Assembly: GCF_025369935.1 (NCBI RefSeq)
Contig: NZ_CP104467.1
Span: 445,501 to 509,500, forward strand
Direction of reading: 5' to 3'
Length of the DNA stretch: 64,000 bases
Source: Paenibacillus andongensis
GTDB lineage: Bacteria; Bacillota; Bacilli; Paenibacillales; NBRC-103111
Position 1 is the stretch's first letter; each line of letters opens with the position of its first letter. Below, one piece after another: positions 17,039 through 26,977 of the stretch. The translations under genes were made by a program, and so were the position numbers. A model generated the notes under the pieces. That model saw only the letters and a program-made list of their open reading frames with translations. It was not told the DNA's origin and searched no databases.

Positions 17039-17935
17039 TTGCGGAAAAAAAGATTATCGTTGGAACAGACGAAAGCGTGGTACGGCGTTTTATTCGTATC
17101 TCCCCTCATCCTGGGGATGGTCATGCTTTTTCTGCTGCCGCTCATTCAGTCGTTCCGGTTCAGTTTAAGTACCATACAAATGGTAGAGGGCGGCTTTGCC
17201 GTACTGCCTACTGGATTTAGCAACTACGTCAGCTTATTTGCCTCTAATCCGGATTACCCCCGGTTATTGGCGGAAGGTGTCGTCAACATGGTTGTGAACG
17301 TGCCGATCATCATTATTTTCAGCTTGTTCGCAGCGGTGCTGTTGAATCAAAAGTTCAAAGGGCGCGCCCTCGCGCGCGCTATCTTCTTTTTGCCGGTTAT
17401 TCTGGCGTCGAGCGCCCTCGCTAATCTGGATATCAGCAGCTTCGTAGGAGGTTCGGTTCTAAGTGGAAGCGGGAGCGGAGAAGGTTCTAATATGCTGCAA
17501 AGCTTCGAACTCAAAAAAATGCTGCTGGATTCGGGCATGGCTCCTATCGTTGTCAATTACATCACGGGTGCTGTCGATCGAATTTATGAAATTATCAGCT
17601 CTTCCGGTGTGCAAATTTTGATTTTCTTGGCTGGGCTTCAATCGATCTCCCCTTCCTTGTACGAGGCATCCAAAATCGAAGGAGCAACGGGATACGAGAT
17701 TTTTTGGAAAGTGACGTTTCCGATGATGACCCCGCTTATTTTAACGAACCTTGTCTATTCCATTATTGATTCCTTCAGCAGGAATAAAATTAATACCCTC
17801 ATTTCGCAGACGGCGTTCAAAACGTTCGATTTCGGTATAAGTGCGGCCATGTCTTGGGTGTACTTCCTTGTTGTGGCTATCATCCTTCTAATCTCCACTG
17901 CGCTTGTCTCAAGAAAAGTATTTTATTACGACTGA
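17039..17935 (+). CDS. sugar ABC transporter permease, second pair, subunit 1
   Basis: About 298 residues from TTG 17039, chosen because AGGAGG at 17025-17030 sits eight bases upstream; GTG 17030 overlaps the ribosome site. The product is a MalF/UgpA-type permease with six spans and an EAA loop near residue 208 (EASKIEGATGYEIFWKVTFP). It carries an unusually long, Gly/Ser-rich insertion in the third loop (GGSVLSGSGSGEGSNM). The start lies two bases after the stop of the DUF5696-type gene, so the two are tightly coupled. Confidence 0.92.
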   Translation: MRKKRLSLEQTKAWYGVLFVSPLILGMVMLFLLPLIQSFRFSLSTIQMVEGGFAVLPTGFSNYVSLFASNPDYPRLLAEGVVNMVVNVPIIIIFSLFAAVLLNQKFKGRALARAIFFLPVILASSALANLDISSFVGGSVLSGSGSGEGSNMLQSFELKKMLLDSGMAPIVVNYITGAVDRIYEIISSSGVQILIFLAGLQSISPSLYEASKIEGATGYEIFWKVTFPMMTPLILTNLVYSIIDSFSRNKINTLISQTAFKTFDFGISAAMSWVYFLVVAIILLISTALVSRKVFYYD

Positions 17936-17950
17936 TGGAGGGATAGGACT

Positions 17951-18904
17951 ATGAAATCGCAGGCTGTACGTATGGACGGATGGATTAGCAGGCGCAATCC
18001 GTTAGAAAAGGCGAAAAATTGGACATGGCAGATCATACGCGCCGTCTTGGTGCTCGGCTTTTGTTATATTATTTTGTTTCCCATCTTTTTAAGACTTTCG
18101 GTGGCCTTTCGTGGCAGAATCGACATTTATGATCCAACTGTGCTGTGGATTCCCCGGCATTTTACACTCGAAAATTTGAAGATTGCGATCTCAGCAACCA
18201 ACTATTTATCAGCTTTATGGAATACGTTTCTTATCTCGTCTACGACAACGCTAATTCAGCTTTGTTCTTGCGCGTTAGCGGGATACGCTTTTGCGAGATT
18301 GAAATTTAAAGGCAGCGGGCTGTTGTTTGGTCTGGTCATTTTCACCATTGTCGTACCGCCTCAAACGATCATGATTCCGCTCTATTTAACATACCGGTAT
18401 TTTGATCTTTTCGGTTTAGTTGGGTTATTTTCAGGGAAGAGCAGTATCAATCTAATCGACACATTCTGGCCGTTTCTTATTTCTTCCGGCACAGCGATGG
18501 GGCTGAAGAACGGGCTTTACATTTATATTTTCCGTCAGTTTTTCCGGGGCATTCCCAAAGAAATCGAGGAAGCCGCCCTCGCGGACGGAGCGGGAATTTT
18601 TAAAACCTTTTACAGCATTATGCTGCCTAACGCTATTCCTGCTGTTGTCACTGTCGTTTTGTTCTCGTTTGTTTGGCAGTGGAATGACAGCTATTATGTA
18701 TCCCTGTTTTTGAGTAAAGTGAAGGTGCTTTCCACACAGCTGACAGATATGGGACCAGCCCTCGGGAAAGAGCCGGATCCTGTGTACCAGTCTATGCTGC
18801 TCAACACGGGCGTACTGCTGATGATGGGACCTTTGATTGCGTTGTATTTGTTCGTTCAGCGTTATTTCGTGGAAAGCGTAGAGCGAACAGGCTTAGTCGG
18901 TTAA
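17951..18904 (+). CDS. sugar ABC transporter permease, second pair, subunit 2
   Basis: This 317-residue MalG-type permease has its EAA loop near residue 204 (EEAALADGAGIFKTFYSIML). The ribosome site GGAGGGATAG precedes ATG 17951, 15 bases after the first subunit. This second channel has no dedicated binding protein of its own, so it must share one or both of those at 5997 and 7462, or the fused protein may serve this pair. Confidence 0.92.
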   Translation: MKSQAVRMDGWISRRNPLEKAKNWTWQIIRAVLVLGFCYIILFPIFLRLSVAFRGRIDIYDPTVLWIPRHFTLENLKIAISATNYLSALWNTFLISSTTTLIQLCSCALAGYAFARLKFKGSGLLFGLVIFTIVVPPQTIMIPLYLTYRYFDLFGLVGLFSGKSSINLIDTFWPFLISSGTAMGLKNGLYIYIFRQFFRGIPKEIEEAALADGAGIFKTFYSIMLPNAIPAVVTVVLFSFVWQWNDSYYVSLFLSKVKVLSTQLTDMGPALGKEPDPVYQSMLLNTGVLLMMGPLIALYLFVQRYFVESVERTGLVG

Positions 18905-18940
18905 TAAAAATAAAGATACGGATAGGCTGGAGGATAACAT

Positions 18941-19990
18941 ATGCCGAAAAATGGATGGCAGCTAAAAGGATTCCATATGCGCTTCGGATCGCATGAGGAT
19001 GTTGGAAATTTAAAGCGAGTGATTGAGGAAGCTTTGGCGCCTATGGGTGTAAATGTTTTGATATTGGAATGCAACACCTCATTTCAATTCCAATCTCATC
19101 CGGAAGTATCGGGTGGCAGCTTAACGAAGGAAGATGCGAGGGAGCTGTCCGCCTTATGTAAGCGGCACAGCATTCGTTTGATCCCTTTGTTTGATTGTTT
19201 GGGGCACCAAGGGTGGGGCGGAGCGAGGAATTCGCTTCTGCGGGCGCATCCGGAGTTCGACGAAACCCCGCATGTGCCGACGGATGCGAAGTGGCCAGAG
19301 TTTTATTGCCCGAGCTGGTGTCCATCTCATCCGGACATTAATCCGCTCGTGTTCGATCTGATGGATGAGCTGATCGATGCTTTTGAAGCGGATGCGCTGC
19401 ACGTCGGCATGGACGAAGTGTTCGCCATCGCGGACGATGGGTGCCCGCGATGTCGAGGGAAAAATAAGGCTGAATTGTTTGCAAAAGCGACGAACGATTA
19501 CTACGAGCATTTGGTCCGCAATCGGAAGGTCCAGATGCTCATGTGGGCGGATCGGTTGATTGACGCGGGTGGCATGGGGTATTCAGAATGGGACGGCGAC
19601 ATTTACGGCATGTGGCCGGCTGTGGATCTTATTCCGAAGGATATTATATTGTGCGATTGGCACTACGATAAATTGAATGCTTATCCGTCCGTCGGGCATT
19701 TGCTGGGCAAAGGATTTGAGGTTTGGCCTAGCTGTTGGAAAACACCGGAAGCGTCACTTGATCTGCTCGAGCAGTCTATCCGTCAAGCAGAAGAGCGTGG
19801 AGTGATTGATCGCATGCCCGGCATGCTCGTGACCGGCTGGAATGCCAACGGCGCTACGCTGGTGACGGCGCTGCTGGGAGATGGGGATTTAGGCGAAGAT
19901 ACAGGCGATATCCGGGGCATTGCAGCCACGTTGAAGACGGTCATGGAGGCGCTCCGACTACGGACAGAGCATCTTGAAGCAAAGGGATGA
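18941..19990 (+). CDS. GH20-like glycoside hydrolase (beta-N-acetylhexosaminidase fold)
   Basis: A 349-residue protein with only the catalytic TIM barrel of the GH20 type. The diagnostic H-x-G-x-D-E motif is present (LHVGMDEVF, about residues 150-158), where GH20 enzymes use the Asp-Glu pair for substrate-assisted hydrolysis. The N-terminal GFHMRFGSHEDVGNLKRVIE strand-helix and LIPLFDCLGHQGW also fit. It lacks the small N-terminal domain and signal peptide of classic GH20 enzymes and is short (usual 450-600), so it probably acts in the cytoplasm on imported oligosaccharides. The next gene begins near its end, with a translationally coupled arrangement. Confidence 0.75.
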   Translation: MPKNGWQLKGFHMRFGSHEDVGNLKRVIEEALAPMGVNVLILECNTSFQFQSHPEVSGGSLTKEDARELSALCKRHSIRLIPLFDCLGHQGWGGARNSLLRAHPEFDETPHVPTDAKWPEFYCPSWCPSHPDINPLVFDLMDELIDAFEADALHVGMDEVFAIADDGCPRCRGKNKAELFAKATNDYYEHLVRNRKVQMLMWADRLIDAGGMGYSEWDGDIYGMWPAVDLIPKDIILCDWHYDKLNAYPSVGHLLGKGFEVWPSCWKTPEASLDLLEQSIRQAEERGVIDRMPGMLVTGWNANGATLVTALLGDGDLGEDTGDIRGIAATLKTVMEALRLRTEHLEAKG

Positions 19991-20016
19991 TATTACATAG
20001 AAATGGAGAAAACACC

Positions 20017-22782
20017 ATGACACAGTCCAAAACCGTACATATCATTTCGCATACACATTGGGACAGGGAATGGTATTTGCCCTATGAAAAGCATCACGTA
20101 TTGTTGATCAAGTTAATAGATACGCTGATTCAAACTCTTAAGCAAGATGATGGATACCGCAGCTTTCATTTGGACGGACAAACGATCATATTAGAGGATT
20201 ATTTGCAGATACGGCCGGAAATGCAGGAGACACTAGAGCAATTGATTCGCGGAGGGCGCATCCACATCGGCCCGTGGTATGTCCTGCAGGATGAATTTCT
20301 AACGAGCAGCGAAGCGAATGTGCGTAATTTGTTAATTGGCCACCGTGATGCTAAAGCTTATGGCGTCATTTCGAAGTTGGGTTATTTCCCGGATTCCTTC
20401 GGCAACATGGGGCAGGCGCCGCAGCTGCTGCGGCAAGCAGACATTGAGAACGCCGTGTTCGGACGCGGTGTGAAGCCGACAGGTTTTAACAACGAGGTAT
20501 CCGAAACTCAGGCATATGAATCGCCGTATTCAGAAATGTTTTGGGAAGCGCCTGACGGCTCCAAGGTGCTTGGTATTTTATTTGCCAATTGGTACAGCAA
20601 CGGGAATGAGATCCCTGTGAATCCAGAAGCGGCAGCGAAGTATTGGGATCGAAAACTGGCGGAAGTATCCAAATATGCTTCTACGCCGCATTGGTTGTTC
20701 ATGAATGGCTGTGATCATCAGCCTGTGCAGACCGATCTGACGGATGCCATCAGATCAGCTGAGAAGCAGTATCCGGACATTCGATTCATCCATTCCAATT
20801 TTGAAGATTATTTAAGTGAAGTGAACCGGACAATCCCGAGCGATCTATCCGTCATTCGCGGAGAGCTGAGAAGTCAGCATACGGATGGCTGGTCTACGCT
20901 CGTAAATACGGCATCTTCCCGCGTCTACATCAAGCAAAAAAATCAAGAAGGCCAAACACTCTTGGAAAAAGTGGCGGAGCCTTTGGCTGCCCTTGCTTTC
21001 CAAGCCGGATGCCCATACCCCCATCATCTGTTTACCTATGCCTGGAAAACGTTGATGCAGAACCATCCGCATGACAGTATTTGCGGGTGCAGTGTCGACG
21101 AAGTGCATGCCGAAATGCTGACGCGTTTTGAGAAAAGCAAACATGTGGCCGAATCTATCGCCGAGGATAGTCTGACTTGGTTGGCAGAACGGGTGGATAC
21201 GTCTGTATTTTCCGGCTACGGCAAAGAGGCGGCGCCTTTTCTGGTAACGAATACGACAGGGTGGGAACGAAGTGGTACCGTAACCGTGCAGCTGGAATTA
21301 AACAGGGTCTACTTCCGTGATGGCAGGGATTTCCGGGATATGAGACAGGACGTGAAGCAGAAGAGCTTGGACGATGTTGTGTTGGTCGATGTGAAGGGTA
21401 ACTCAATTCCTTGCGGATTAGAGGATATGGGCATTCACTTTGGGTATGATTTACCTGACGACAAGTTCAGGCAGCCTTATTTCGCGCGTGCTGTCCGTGT
21501 GACCTTCGAAGCGGCTAATGTACCTGCTTTGGGATACAAAACGTATGCTATTACCCGCGATGCCTCATTAAAGCAGCATCTTTCACCGGCTTCTCTAATC
21601 GTCGGTACACATGCGATGGAAAATGACTATTTAAGTGTCCAAGTCGCGGATGACGGCTCGTTTACGGTAACGGAGAAGCTTGGAGGAACGGTCTACAAAG
21701 GCTTGGGCGTTTACGAGAATACGGGAGATATCGGCAATGAGTATATGTACCGCCAAGCTTGTGGAGACACGGCTGTGACTACTCGAGGTATACCGGCATC
21801 CATTCGCATTCAGGAAGACACGCCTTACCGTTCTAGCATAGAGATCGTTCACGAGCTGGAAATACCGGCATCTGCCGAGGAATTGCTGGAATCAGAAAGG
21901 AAGGAACTGGTCTGGTTTACGCAGCGCAAGTCGGCGCGATCTGACGCAAAGATTGCTTTGAAAATCACGACCATCGTATCCTTGGATAAAAACGGAAAGC
22001 GCGTTGATATTGCGTCAACTTTTAATAATCACGCCAAAGATCACCGTTTGCGCATGCTGTTTCCTACGGGGTTGGAAGCAGAAAGCCATTTTGCTGATTC
22101 CATCTTCGAAGTGCCAGAGCGGAGCAATACGACCACAGCCGAATGGAAAAATCCGAGCAACTGTCATCACCAGCAAGCATTCGTAACTGTGGCGGGGGCG
22201 CGGCAGGGGCTAACTATCGCCAACCGTGGGTTGAACGAGTATGAAATCGTACGAGAAGACAGCGGCCAAACCATTGCGGTTACGCTGCTTCGAGCTGTTG
22301 GAGAATTAGGCGACTGGGGATACTTCCCAACTCCAGAAGCGCAGTGTATCGGCGAACACACCGTGCAGTTATCCGTTATCCCTTATGCGGTGCCTATCGA
22401 AACGAATGAAGAAGATCCGCGAGTTCATAGCTCCGATGCTATACAGGCTGCCCATCAATATCAAATTCCTTGGTCCGCAAAGCAAACCGAGGTTCATCAC
22501 GGTGAACTGCCGCCGATTTACGCTTTTGGAGGCTGGGAAGGTGAAGCTATGGTCTTCTCCGCATTGAAAGTTTCCGAGGAGACAGGCGATCTGATTATGC
22601 GTTGGTATAACATCTCTGCACAAGAAAGAGATCTGCAGCTAGATCTCCCTGAGAAATTCTATCATGCTTATAAGAGCGATATTTTGGAACGCCGATTGGA
22701 TCGTCTGCAGCAGGAGGGAGCGGAGCGTCTGTCCGTTTCCGTTCGTCCAGCAGAGATCGTGACGATTAGTTTTGAACGATAA
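20017..22782 (+). CDS. GH38 alpha-mannosidase
   Basis: A 921-residue cytoplasmic glycoside hydrolase family 38 enzyme that removes alpha-linked mannose from glycans, with zinc in the active site. The N-terminal HTHWDREW supplies two metal ligands, and the nucleophile aspartate lies in GYFPDSFGNMGQAPQ. Further conserved segments are IGPWYVLQDEFL and HPHDSICGCSVDEVH, the latter with a metal-binding His. The C-terminal 450 residues are the usual beta-sandwich domains. Length matches MngB-type bacterial enzymes. I set the start at ATG 20017, with TGGAG eight bases upstream; the longer frame from 19987 overlaps the GH20-like gene. It is the last gene of the locus and ends at a strong terminator. 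Confidence 0.92.
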   Translation: MTQSKTVHIISHTHWDREWYLPYEKHHVLLIKLIDTLIQTLKQDDGYRSFHLDGQTIILEDYLQIRPEMQETLEQLIRGGRIHIGPWYVLQDEFLTSSEANVRNLLIGHRDAKAYGVISKLGYFPDSFGNMGQAPQLLRQADIENAVFGRGVKPTGFNNEVSETQAYESPYSEMFWEAPDGSKVLGILFANWYSNGNEIPVNPEAAAKYWDRKLAEVSKYASTPHWLFMNGCDHQPVQTDLTDAIRSAEKQYPDIRFIHSNFEDYLSEVNRTIPSDLSVIRGELRSQHTDGWSTLVNTASSRVYIKQKNQEGQTLLEKVAEPLAALAFQAGCPYPHHLFTYAWKTLMQNHPHDSICGCSVDEVHAEMLTRFEKSKHVAESIAEDSLTWLAERVDTSVFSGYGKEAAPFLVTNTTGWERSGTVTVQLELNRVYFRDGRDFRDMRQDVKQKSLDDVVLVDVKGNSIPCGLEDMGIHFGYDLPDDKFRQPYFARAVRVTFEAANVPALGYKTYAITRDASLKQHLSPASLIVGTHAMENDYLSVQVADDGSFTVTEKLGGTVYKGLGVYENTGDIGNEYMYRQACGDTAVTTRGIPASIRIQEDTPYRSSIEIVHELEIPASAEELLESERKELVWFTQRKSARSDAKIALKITTIVSLDKNGKRVDIASTFNNHAKDHRLRMLFPTGLEAESHFADSIFEVPERSNTTTAEWKNPSNCHHQQAFVTVAGARQGLTIANRGLNEYEIVREDSGQTIAVTLLRAVGELGDWGYFPTPEAQCIGEHTVQLSVIPYAVPIETNEEDPRVHSSDAIQAAHQYQIPWSAKQTEVHHGELPPIYAFGGWEGEAMVFSALKVSEETGDLIMRWYNISAQERDLQLDLPEKFYHAYKSDILERRLDRLQQEGAERLSVSVRPAEIVTISFER

Positions 22783-22790
22783 AGTAAAAG

Positions 22791-22847
22791 AAAAAAGACT
22801 GTTTCAGAAGCGGATGCCAAGTCCGTATATGAAATAGTCTTTTTTTA
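22791..22847 (+). terminator. rho-independent terminator ending the mannosidase locus
   Basis: The stem AAAAAAGACTgTTTCA pairs with TGAAAtAGTCTTTTTT (one mismatch) around a loop of about 23 bases and ends in a run of seven T. Confidence 0.85.
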
Positions 22848-22909
22848 ATGGATAAGAATTTATATGTTTTAGGCTTTGGAGTAATCTATGCAGTACATTA
22901 TGCGGATAA

Positions 22910-23097
22910 GGCAACTGAAGTAGCTTATTTGTCTTAATGACCCGGCTATGATTGCATAAGCAAGCTAGGCTTTCTTATTGTTGGCTAATACACCCTGGAA
23001 GTCTCGCTTATCAGCTAATAAGCATGCGCTGTGGTCTTATTTGACGAGATGCTCTGATATTAGAATGAATAAGCAAGGTAAGCTTGCTTATTCATTT
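22910..23097 (+). repeat. 190-bp intergenic repeat, copy A
   Basis: This gene-free segment aligns along its full length, with a few gaps, to the reverse complement of 43499-43689. Shared blocks include GGCAACnGAAG, GCTTATTTGT, TAAGCAAGCTA, GCTAATnC, TGTGGTCTTAT and GCTTGCnTATTCATT. It contains an exact 14-bp hairpin, AATGAATAAGCAAG (23064-23077) with CTTGCTTATTCATT (23083-23096). No coding frame is credible here. Confidence 0.7.
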
Positions 23098-23365
23098 CTA
23101 GCTAAACTGCTATTCGTAGAAGGCGTGGGTTGTGCAAGGCAGCTTGTAAGAGCGAATGCGAGTTGTACCGGAAGCAGGTCGATTTACTATATTTTCCCAG
23201 TGTTTTGTTTTCTGGTTTTTGGGAAAATGATTAAGCCCATTTGTTCCGAAATGGCGACGACACATACCCAATGAATTTATAGTTTTTCCTATAATTTTTT
23301 AAGGGTTTTTAGGATCAAAACTTTTATTATAGGTTTATAACATTGAAGTAAGGAGTGAAGCAGCC
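23098..23365. other. leader region of the second sugar locus
   Basis: No gene is seen. A TATAAT box occurs at 23290-23295 but without a good -35 partner. A dense run of T- and A-rich sequence leads to the AAGGAG ribosome site of the permease gene at 23366. Confidence 0.4.
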
Positions 23366-24331
23366 TTGAACGGAAATATCAATGAAGCTCCTAGACTCAC
23401 TTTAACGACAAGCGAGCATAAAGCTTTGCAATTGAGACGAAGAAGAAAATTGAAACAAAACATTCCGCTTTTTATCATGCTTTTCCCTGTCATTGCTTAC
23501 TACATTCTGTTCAAATATTGGCCGATGGGCGGACTTGTTATTGCTTTCAAAAATTACAATTTTGCTGATGGTATTTTACACAGTCCATGGGTTGGCCTGA
23601 AAAATTTTAAAGTTTTGTTTTCCAGTGCCAGTACGCTCCAAATTATATGGAACACCTTTTGGCTCAGCTTTTTGAATTTGGTGGTTGGCTTCCCTGTTCC
23701 CATCTTCCTGGCCATTCTGCTCAATGAGGTAAGGAAGACATGGTTTAAAAAATGGGTTCAAACGATCGTCTATCTGCCGCACTTTTTCTCTTGGGTCATT
23801 GTCGCAGGTCTCGTGTTGTCCTTATTTGCAACCGACTACGGCTCGATCAATAAGGTGCTCAAGCTATTCAATATTGAGCCTATAACTTTCCTTTACGAGT
23901 CGAAATCCTGGGTTGCCGTATTCGTTGCTTCGGGGGTTTGGAAGGAAATGGGGTTTAGCACAATTATTTATTTGGCCGCTCTGACGAACATCGATCCTGC
24001 CCTTTACGAGTCAGCAGGTATGGACGGCGCTTCGAAGTGGCGGCAAATTTGGCACATTACGATTCCAGGCATTCGTCACACGATCATCCTGCTGCTCATT
24101 TTGGCTATGGGTCAATTGATGGAGGTCGGCTTTGACCAGATTTATAACCTGCAGAACTCAGCGGTTGCTGACGTGTCGGAAGTCATAAGTACTTATATTT
24201 ATAAAATAGGTTTGGGAAATGCGCAATTTAGCGTAACTACGGCGATGGGGCTGTTCGAATCCGTCATTGGCTGTACGCTCGTACTGGTAGCTAACAGGAT
24301 CGCCCGTAAATTCGACCAAGCTTTATTCTGA
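23366..24331 (+). CDS. LplB-type ABC transporter permease
   Basis: This 321-residue permease starts at TTG 23366 after AAGGAGTG. The signature FPVIAYYILFKYWPMGGLVIAFKNY identifies the LplB/YtcP-type subfamily that imports polysaccharide fragments (for example rhamnogalacturonan or alginate oligomers) in Bacillota. The EAA loop lies near residue 214 (ESAGMDGASKWRQIWHITIP). It opens an operon of permease, permease and binding protein. Confidence 0.93.
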   Translation: MNGNINEAPRLTLTTSEHKALQLRRRRKLKQNIPLFIMLFPVIAYYILFKYWPMGGLVIAFKNYNFADGILHSPWVGLKNFKVLFSSASTLQIIWNTFWLSFLNLVVGFPVPIFLAILLNEVRKTWFKKWVQTIVYLPHFFSWVIVAGLVLSLFATDYGSINKVLKLFNIEPITFLYESKSWVAVFVASGVWKEMGFSTIIYLAALTNIDPALYESAGMDGASKWRQIWHITIPGIRHTIILLLILAMGQLMEVGFDQIYNLQNSAVADVSEVISTYIYKIGLGNAQFSVTTAMGLFESVIGCTLVLVANRIARKFDQALF

Positions 24332-24351
24332 TAACGAGGAGGGGCGTCCGC

Positions 24352-25224
24352 ATGAAAGCAACAAAAGGTGAAAAAGTTTTCTACGCAGTTAATTATGTTG
24401 TACTCGGGGCAATTGCTTTAACCTGTTTACTGCCATTTATTCATATCATAGCGCTATCAATGAGTGAGCGTTCGGCCGTAGATTCGGGACATGTCTTCTT
24501 CTGGCCAGTAGGCTTACAGTTTACGGCATATAAGGTTTTCTTTCTAACAAGCCCGGCTTTCTCTGCTTTTAGAAATAGCATTTTCATTACAATTATCGGT
24601 GTTGCACTTAGTATGGCGGGGACGGTATTAGCTGCCTATCCGTTGTCGAGAAGCTATTTGATAGGACGACGCAAATTTGTGCTTGCCATGGTGTTTACGA
24701 TGTTGTTCTCAGGAGGGTTGATCCCTACTTATCTTGTCGTAAAGAACCTATCTTTAATCGATTCCTATTGGTCTCTGTGGCTCACCGGGTTTATCAGCAC
24801 CTATAATATGCTGCTCATGAAAAGCTACTTTGAGAATATTCCGCATGAAGTGGAAGAAGCAGCGCGAATTGACGGATGCAGCGACGTATCGCTCCTCATT
24901 CGAATCGTATTGCCGCTATCGCTTCCGATGCTGGCTACTTTAGCCTTGTTCTATGGAATTAACTATTGGAATGCATTTATGAGCGTTCTGATGTACATCA
25001 ATAATAGTGACATGCAGAATTTGACGGTCGTTGTCCAAGCGATGCTGCAAAAGAACGATATCTTGAATTCACCTTCCCTGGTATCAGAGGAACAGCAAAT
25101 GGTTGCTACGGAAATGGTCAAATCTGTCGGCGTTGTCGTTATGGTTGTTCCGATGCTGATCGTTTATCCGTTTCTGCAAAAATATTTTGTCAAAGGCGTT
25201 ATGCTCGGTTCTGTTAAGGGTTAA
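24352..25224 (+). CDS. LplC-type ABC transporter permease
   Basis: This 290-residue partner permease has six spans and an EAA loop near residue 167 (EEAARIDGCSDVSLLIRIVLP). The ending QKYFVKGVMLGSVKG is the hallmark C-terminus of LplC/YtcP proteins. It begins 20 bases after the LplB-type gene, with GAGGAGGGG as ribosome site. Confidence 0.93.
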   Translation: MKATKGEKVFYAVNYVVLGAIALTCLLPFIHIIALSMSERSAVDSGHVFFWPVGLQFTAYKVFFLTSPAFSAFRNSIFITIIGVALSMAGTVLAAYPLSRSYLIGRRKFVLAMVFTMLFSGGLIPTYLVVKNLSLIDSYWSLWLTGFISTYNMLLMKSYFENIPHEVEEAARIDGCSDVSLLIRIVLPLSLPMLATLALFYGINYWNAFMSVLMYINNSDMQNLTVVVQAMLQKNDILNSPSLVSEEQQMVATEMVKSVGVVVMVVPMLIVYPFLQKYFVKGVMLGSVKG

Positions 25225-25281
25225 ACCAAATGGGGTTCCACGTTTACCAAAACTTTTCAATATAAACAGGAGGGTTTGCGC

Positions 25282-26961
25282 ATGAAAAGAAAGTTGTGGA
25301 TGGGAATGACAATAGGGGTTGTAGCATTAGGAGCAACGCTTGTTGGTTGCAGCAGCGACAAGAAAGAAGGAGCGGCAGCCGGTACTACGTCTACGAATGC
25401 TCCTAAGGAGTCAGCAGCTGCCAAACGCGGAAATGTTACCGTTTCCATGTATGATCGGGGAGGGGTTCCTGCGTCAGAGGGGAACTACGAGGAAAATCGT
25501 TGGAGCAAATGGATCAATCAAAACGGTCCTGTGAATGTGAAATACATACCTGTCCTCCGAAGCGAGTCTACGAAAAAATTGAATGTTCTTTTTGCCTCCG
25601 GTTCTGCGCCTGATATTGTGAACGAGTACAACACGCCGTTTCGTAACAGCCTGTACGATCAAAAGCAGCTGCTTCCCATTGACGACATCTTAAAATACAT
25701 GCCTGAGTACCAGAAGCTGCTGGACCAGTATCCTCAGTTGAAGAAAGCGGGGACGAAACCGGACGGCAAGCTGTATGAAGTCGGTAAAGTAAAAGAAGCA
25801 GTCATACAGCACATGTTATTGATTCGTACCGACTGGTTGAAAAAGCTGAATTTGAGCATGCCGACCACAACGGAAGAACTTATGAAAGTAGCCAAAGCAT
25901 TTGCTGAGCAAGATCCTGACGGCAATGGCAAGAAAGATACGTACGGGATGAATATGAGCACGTATTCGGAACAAGCCATCAACGAGATTTTCGGTGAAAA
26001 TTCGTCAAAAGATTTGATTGCCTGGGGAACTAAAGATGGAAAAGTAATCCCGCTGTGGGACAATCAGCTGGCCTCCCTGACGTTCAAGAAGAAGCTCTAT
26101 GACGATGGCATTATCGATAAAGATTACATCAATGATAAAGACGGTGCAAAGGCAAAACAAGACTTCCTGAATGGTAAAATCGGCATTTACGTTAAATTTT
26201 CCGGCGGCATGTATGATCTTGTTATGAACGACTTTGCTACGTTGAAGAAAAATGTGGCAGGCGCGGAAATTGCTCCGTTAGGCTATCCGCAATCGCCGCT
26301 GGGGACATTTACCGGTGGTGTCGATAATCCTGTGCAAATGACGACTGTTGTGAGCGCCAAGGCGAAGGAGCCGGAAGCTGTCGGCCGCTATCTCGACTTC
26401 ATGATGAAGCCGGAAACCGCTTTGAAGATTATTAACGGAGACGAAGGGACACATTGGAAGAAGAGCGCCAATGGCTGTCGTGAGACCATCGATCCAACGA
26501 AGTCGAAAAATGAAGTCGGCTATGCTTTAGACTACGAAATGTTCTACTCTTCAGGAACAGATAAGTGCAACTTTACGATAAACGGATTTAATACTGCAGT
26601 ACCAGAACAGAAAGCCGGTTCGGACATGTATAAAGAACTTCAGAAAATTTATTTCGATTCGCAAAGACAATACCCTGGAATGACTCATGGGGAACATATG
26701 CCGGTCTATCCTGCTGATCTCCAAACTCTTAATACAACAATTCTTAAAGAACAAAACGATATTTTTGTTAAGGCCATCATCAGCGGTGCAAAATACAGCC
26801 CGGAACAAGCGATTAAAGACGCACAAGCGGCATGGGATAAAGCCGGCGGTAAGCAGCTTGAAGACTTTATGAACAAATGGTATGCGGAAAATAAAGATAA
26901 AGCGTTCCTTGCTAAGGATATTATGGCAATTGCGAGACAGCAAATGGAGCAAGTGAAGTAA
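25282..26961 (+). CDS. LplA-type extracellular solute-binding lipoprotein
   Basis: A 559-residue lipoprotein of the long LplA class. The signal peptide ends at the lipobox TLVGC (Cys near residue 23). Typical segments are the DPDGNGKKDTYGMNMSTYSE stretch, GSAPDIVNEYNTPF and the C-terminal ATEM-independent ending with repeated Lys/Gln. The start is ATG 25282, with AGGAGGG eight bases upstream. It forms an importer with the two upstream permeases, and the hydrolases downstream suggest uronic-acid-containing oligosaccharide as cargo. Confidence 0.92.
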   Translation: MKRKLWMGMTIGVVALGATLVGCSSDKKEGAAAGTTSTNAPKESAAAKRGNVTVSMYDRGGVPASEGNYEENRWSKWINQNGPVNVKYIPVLRSESTKKLNVLFASGSAPDIVNEYNTPFRNSLYDQKQLLPIDDILKYMPEYQKLLDQYPQLKKAGTKPDGKLYEVGKVKEAVIQHMLLIRTDWLKKLNLSMPTTTEELMKVAKAFAEQDPDGNGKKDTYGMNMSTYSEQAINEIFGENSSKDLIAWGTKDGKVIPLWDNQLASLTFKKKLYDDGIIDKDYINDKDGAKAKQDFLNGKIGIYVKFSGGMYDLVMNDFATLKKNVAGAEIAPLGYPQSPLGTFTGGVDNPVQMTTVVSAKAKEPEAVGRYLDFMMKPETALKIINGDEGTHWKKSANGCRETIDPTKSKNEVGYALDYEMFYSSGTDKCNFTINGFNTAVPEQKAGSDMYKELQKIYFDSQRQYPGMTHGEHMPVYPADLQTLNTTILKEQNDIFVKAIISGAKYSPEQAIKDAQAAWDKAGGKQLEDFMNKWYAENKDKAFLAKDIMAIARQQMEQVK

Positions 26962-26977
26962 CTGATTTAAATGAGGG

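Noticed and set aside
22978..23274. 98-residue plus-strand frame in the gap between the two sugar loci
   Set aside because: It overlaps the 190-bp repeat, has no ribosome site and no conserved motif.
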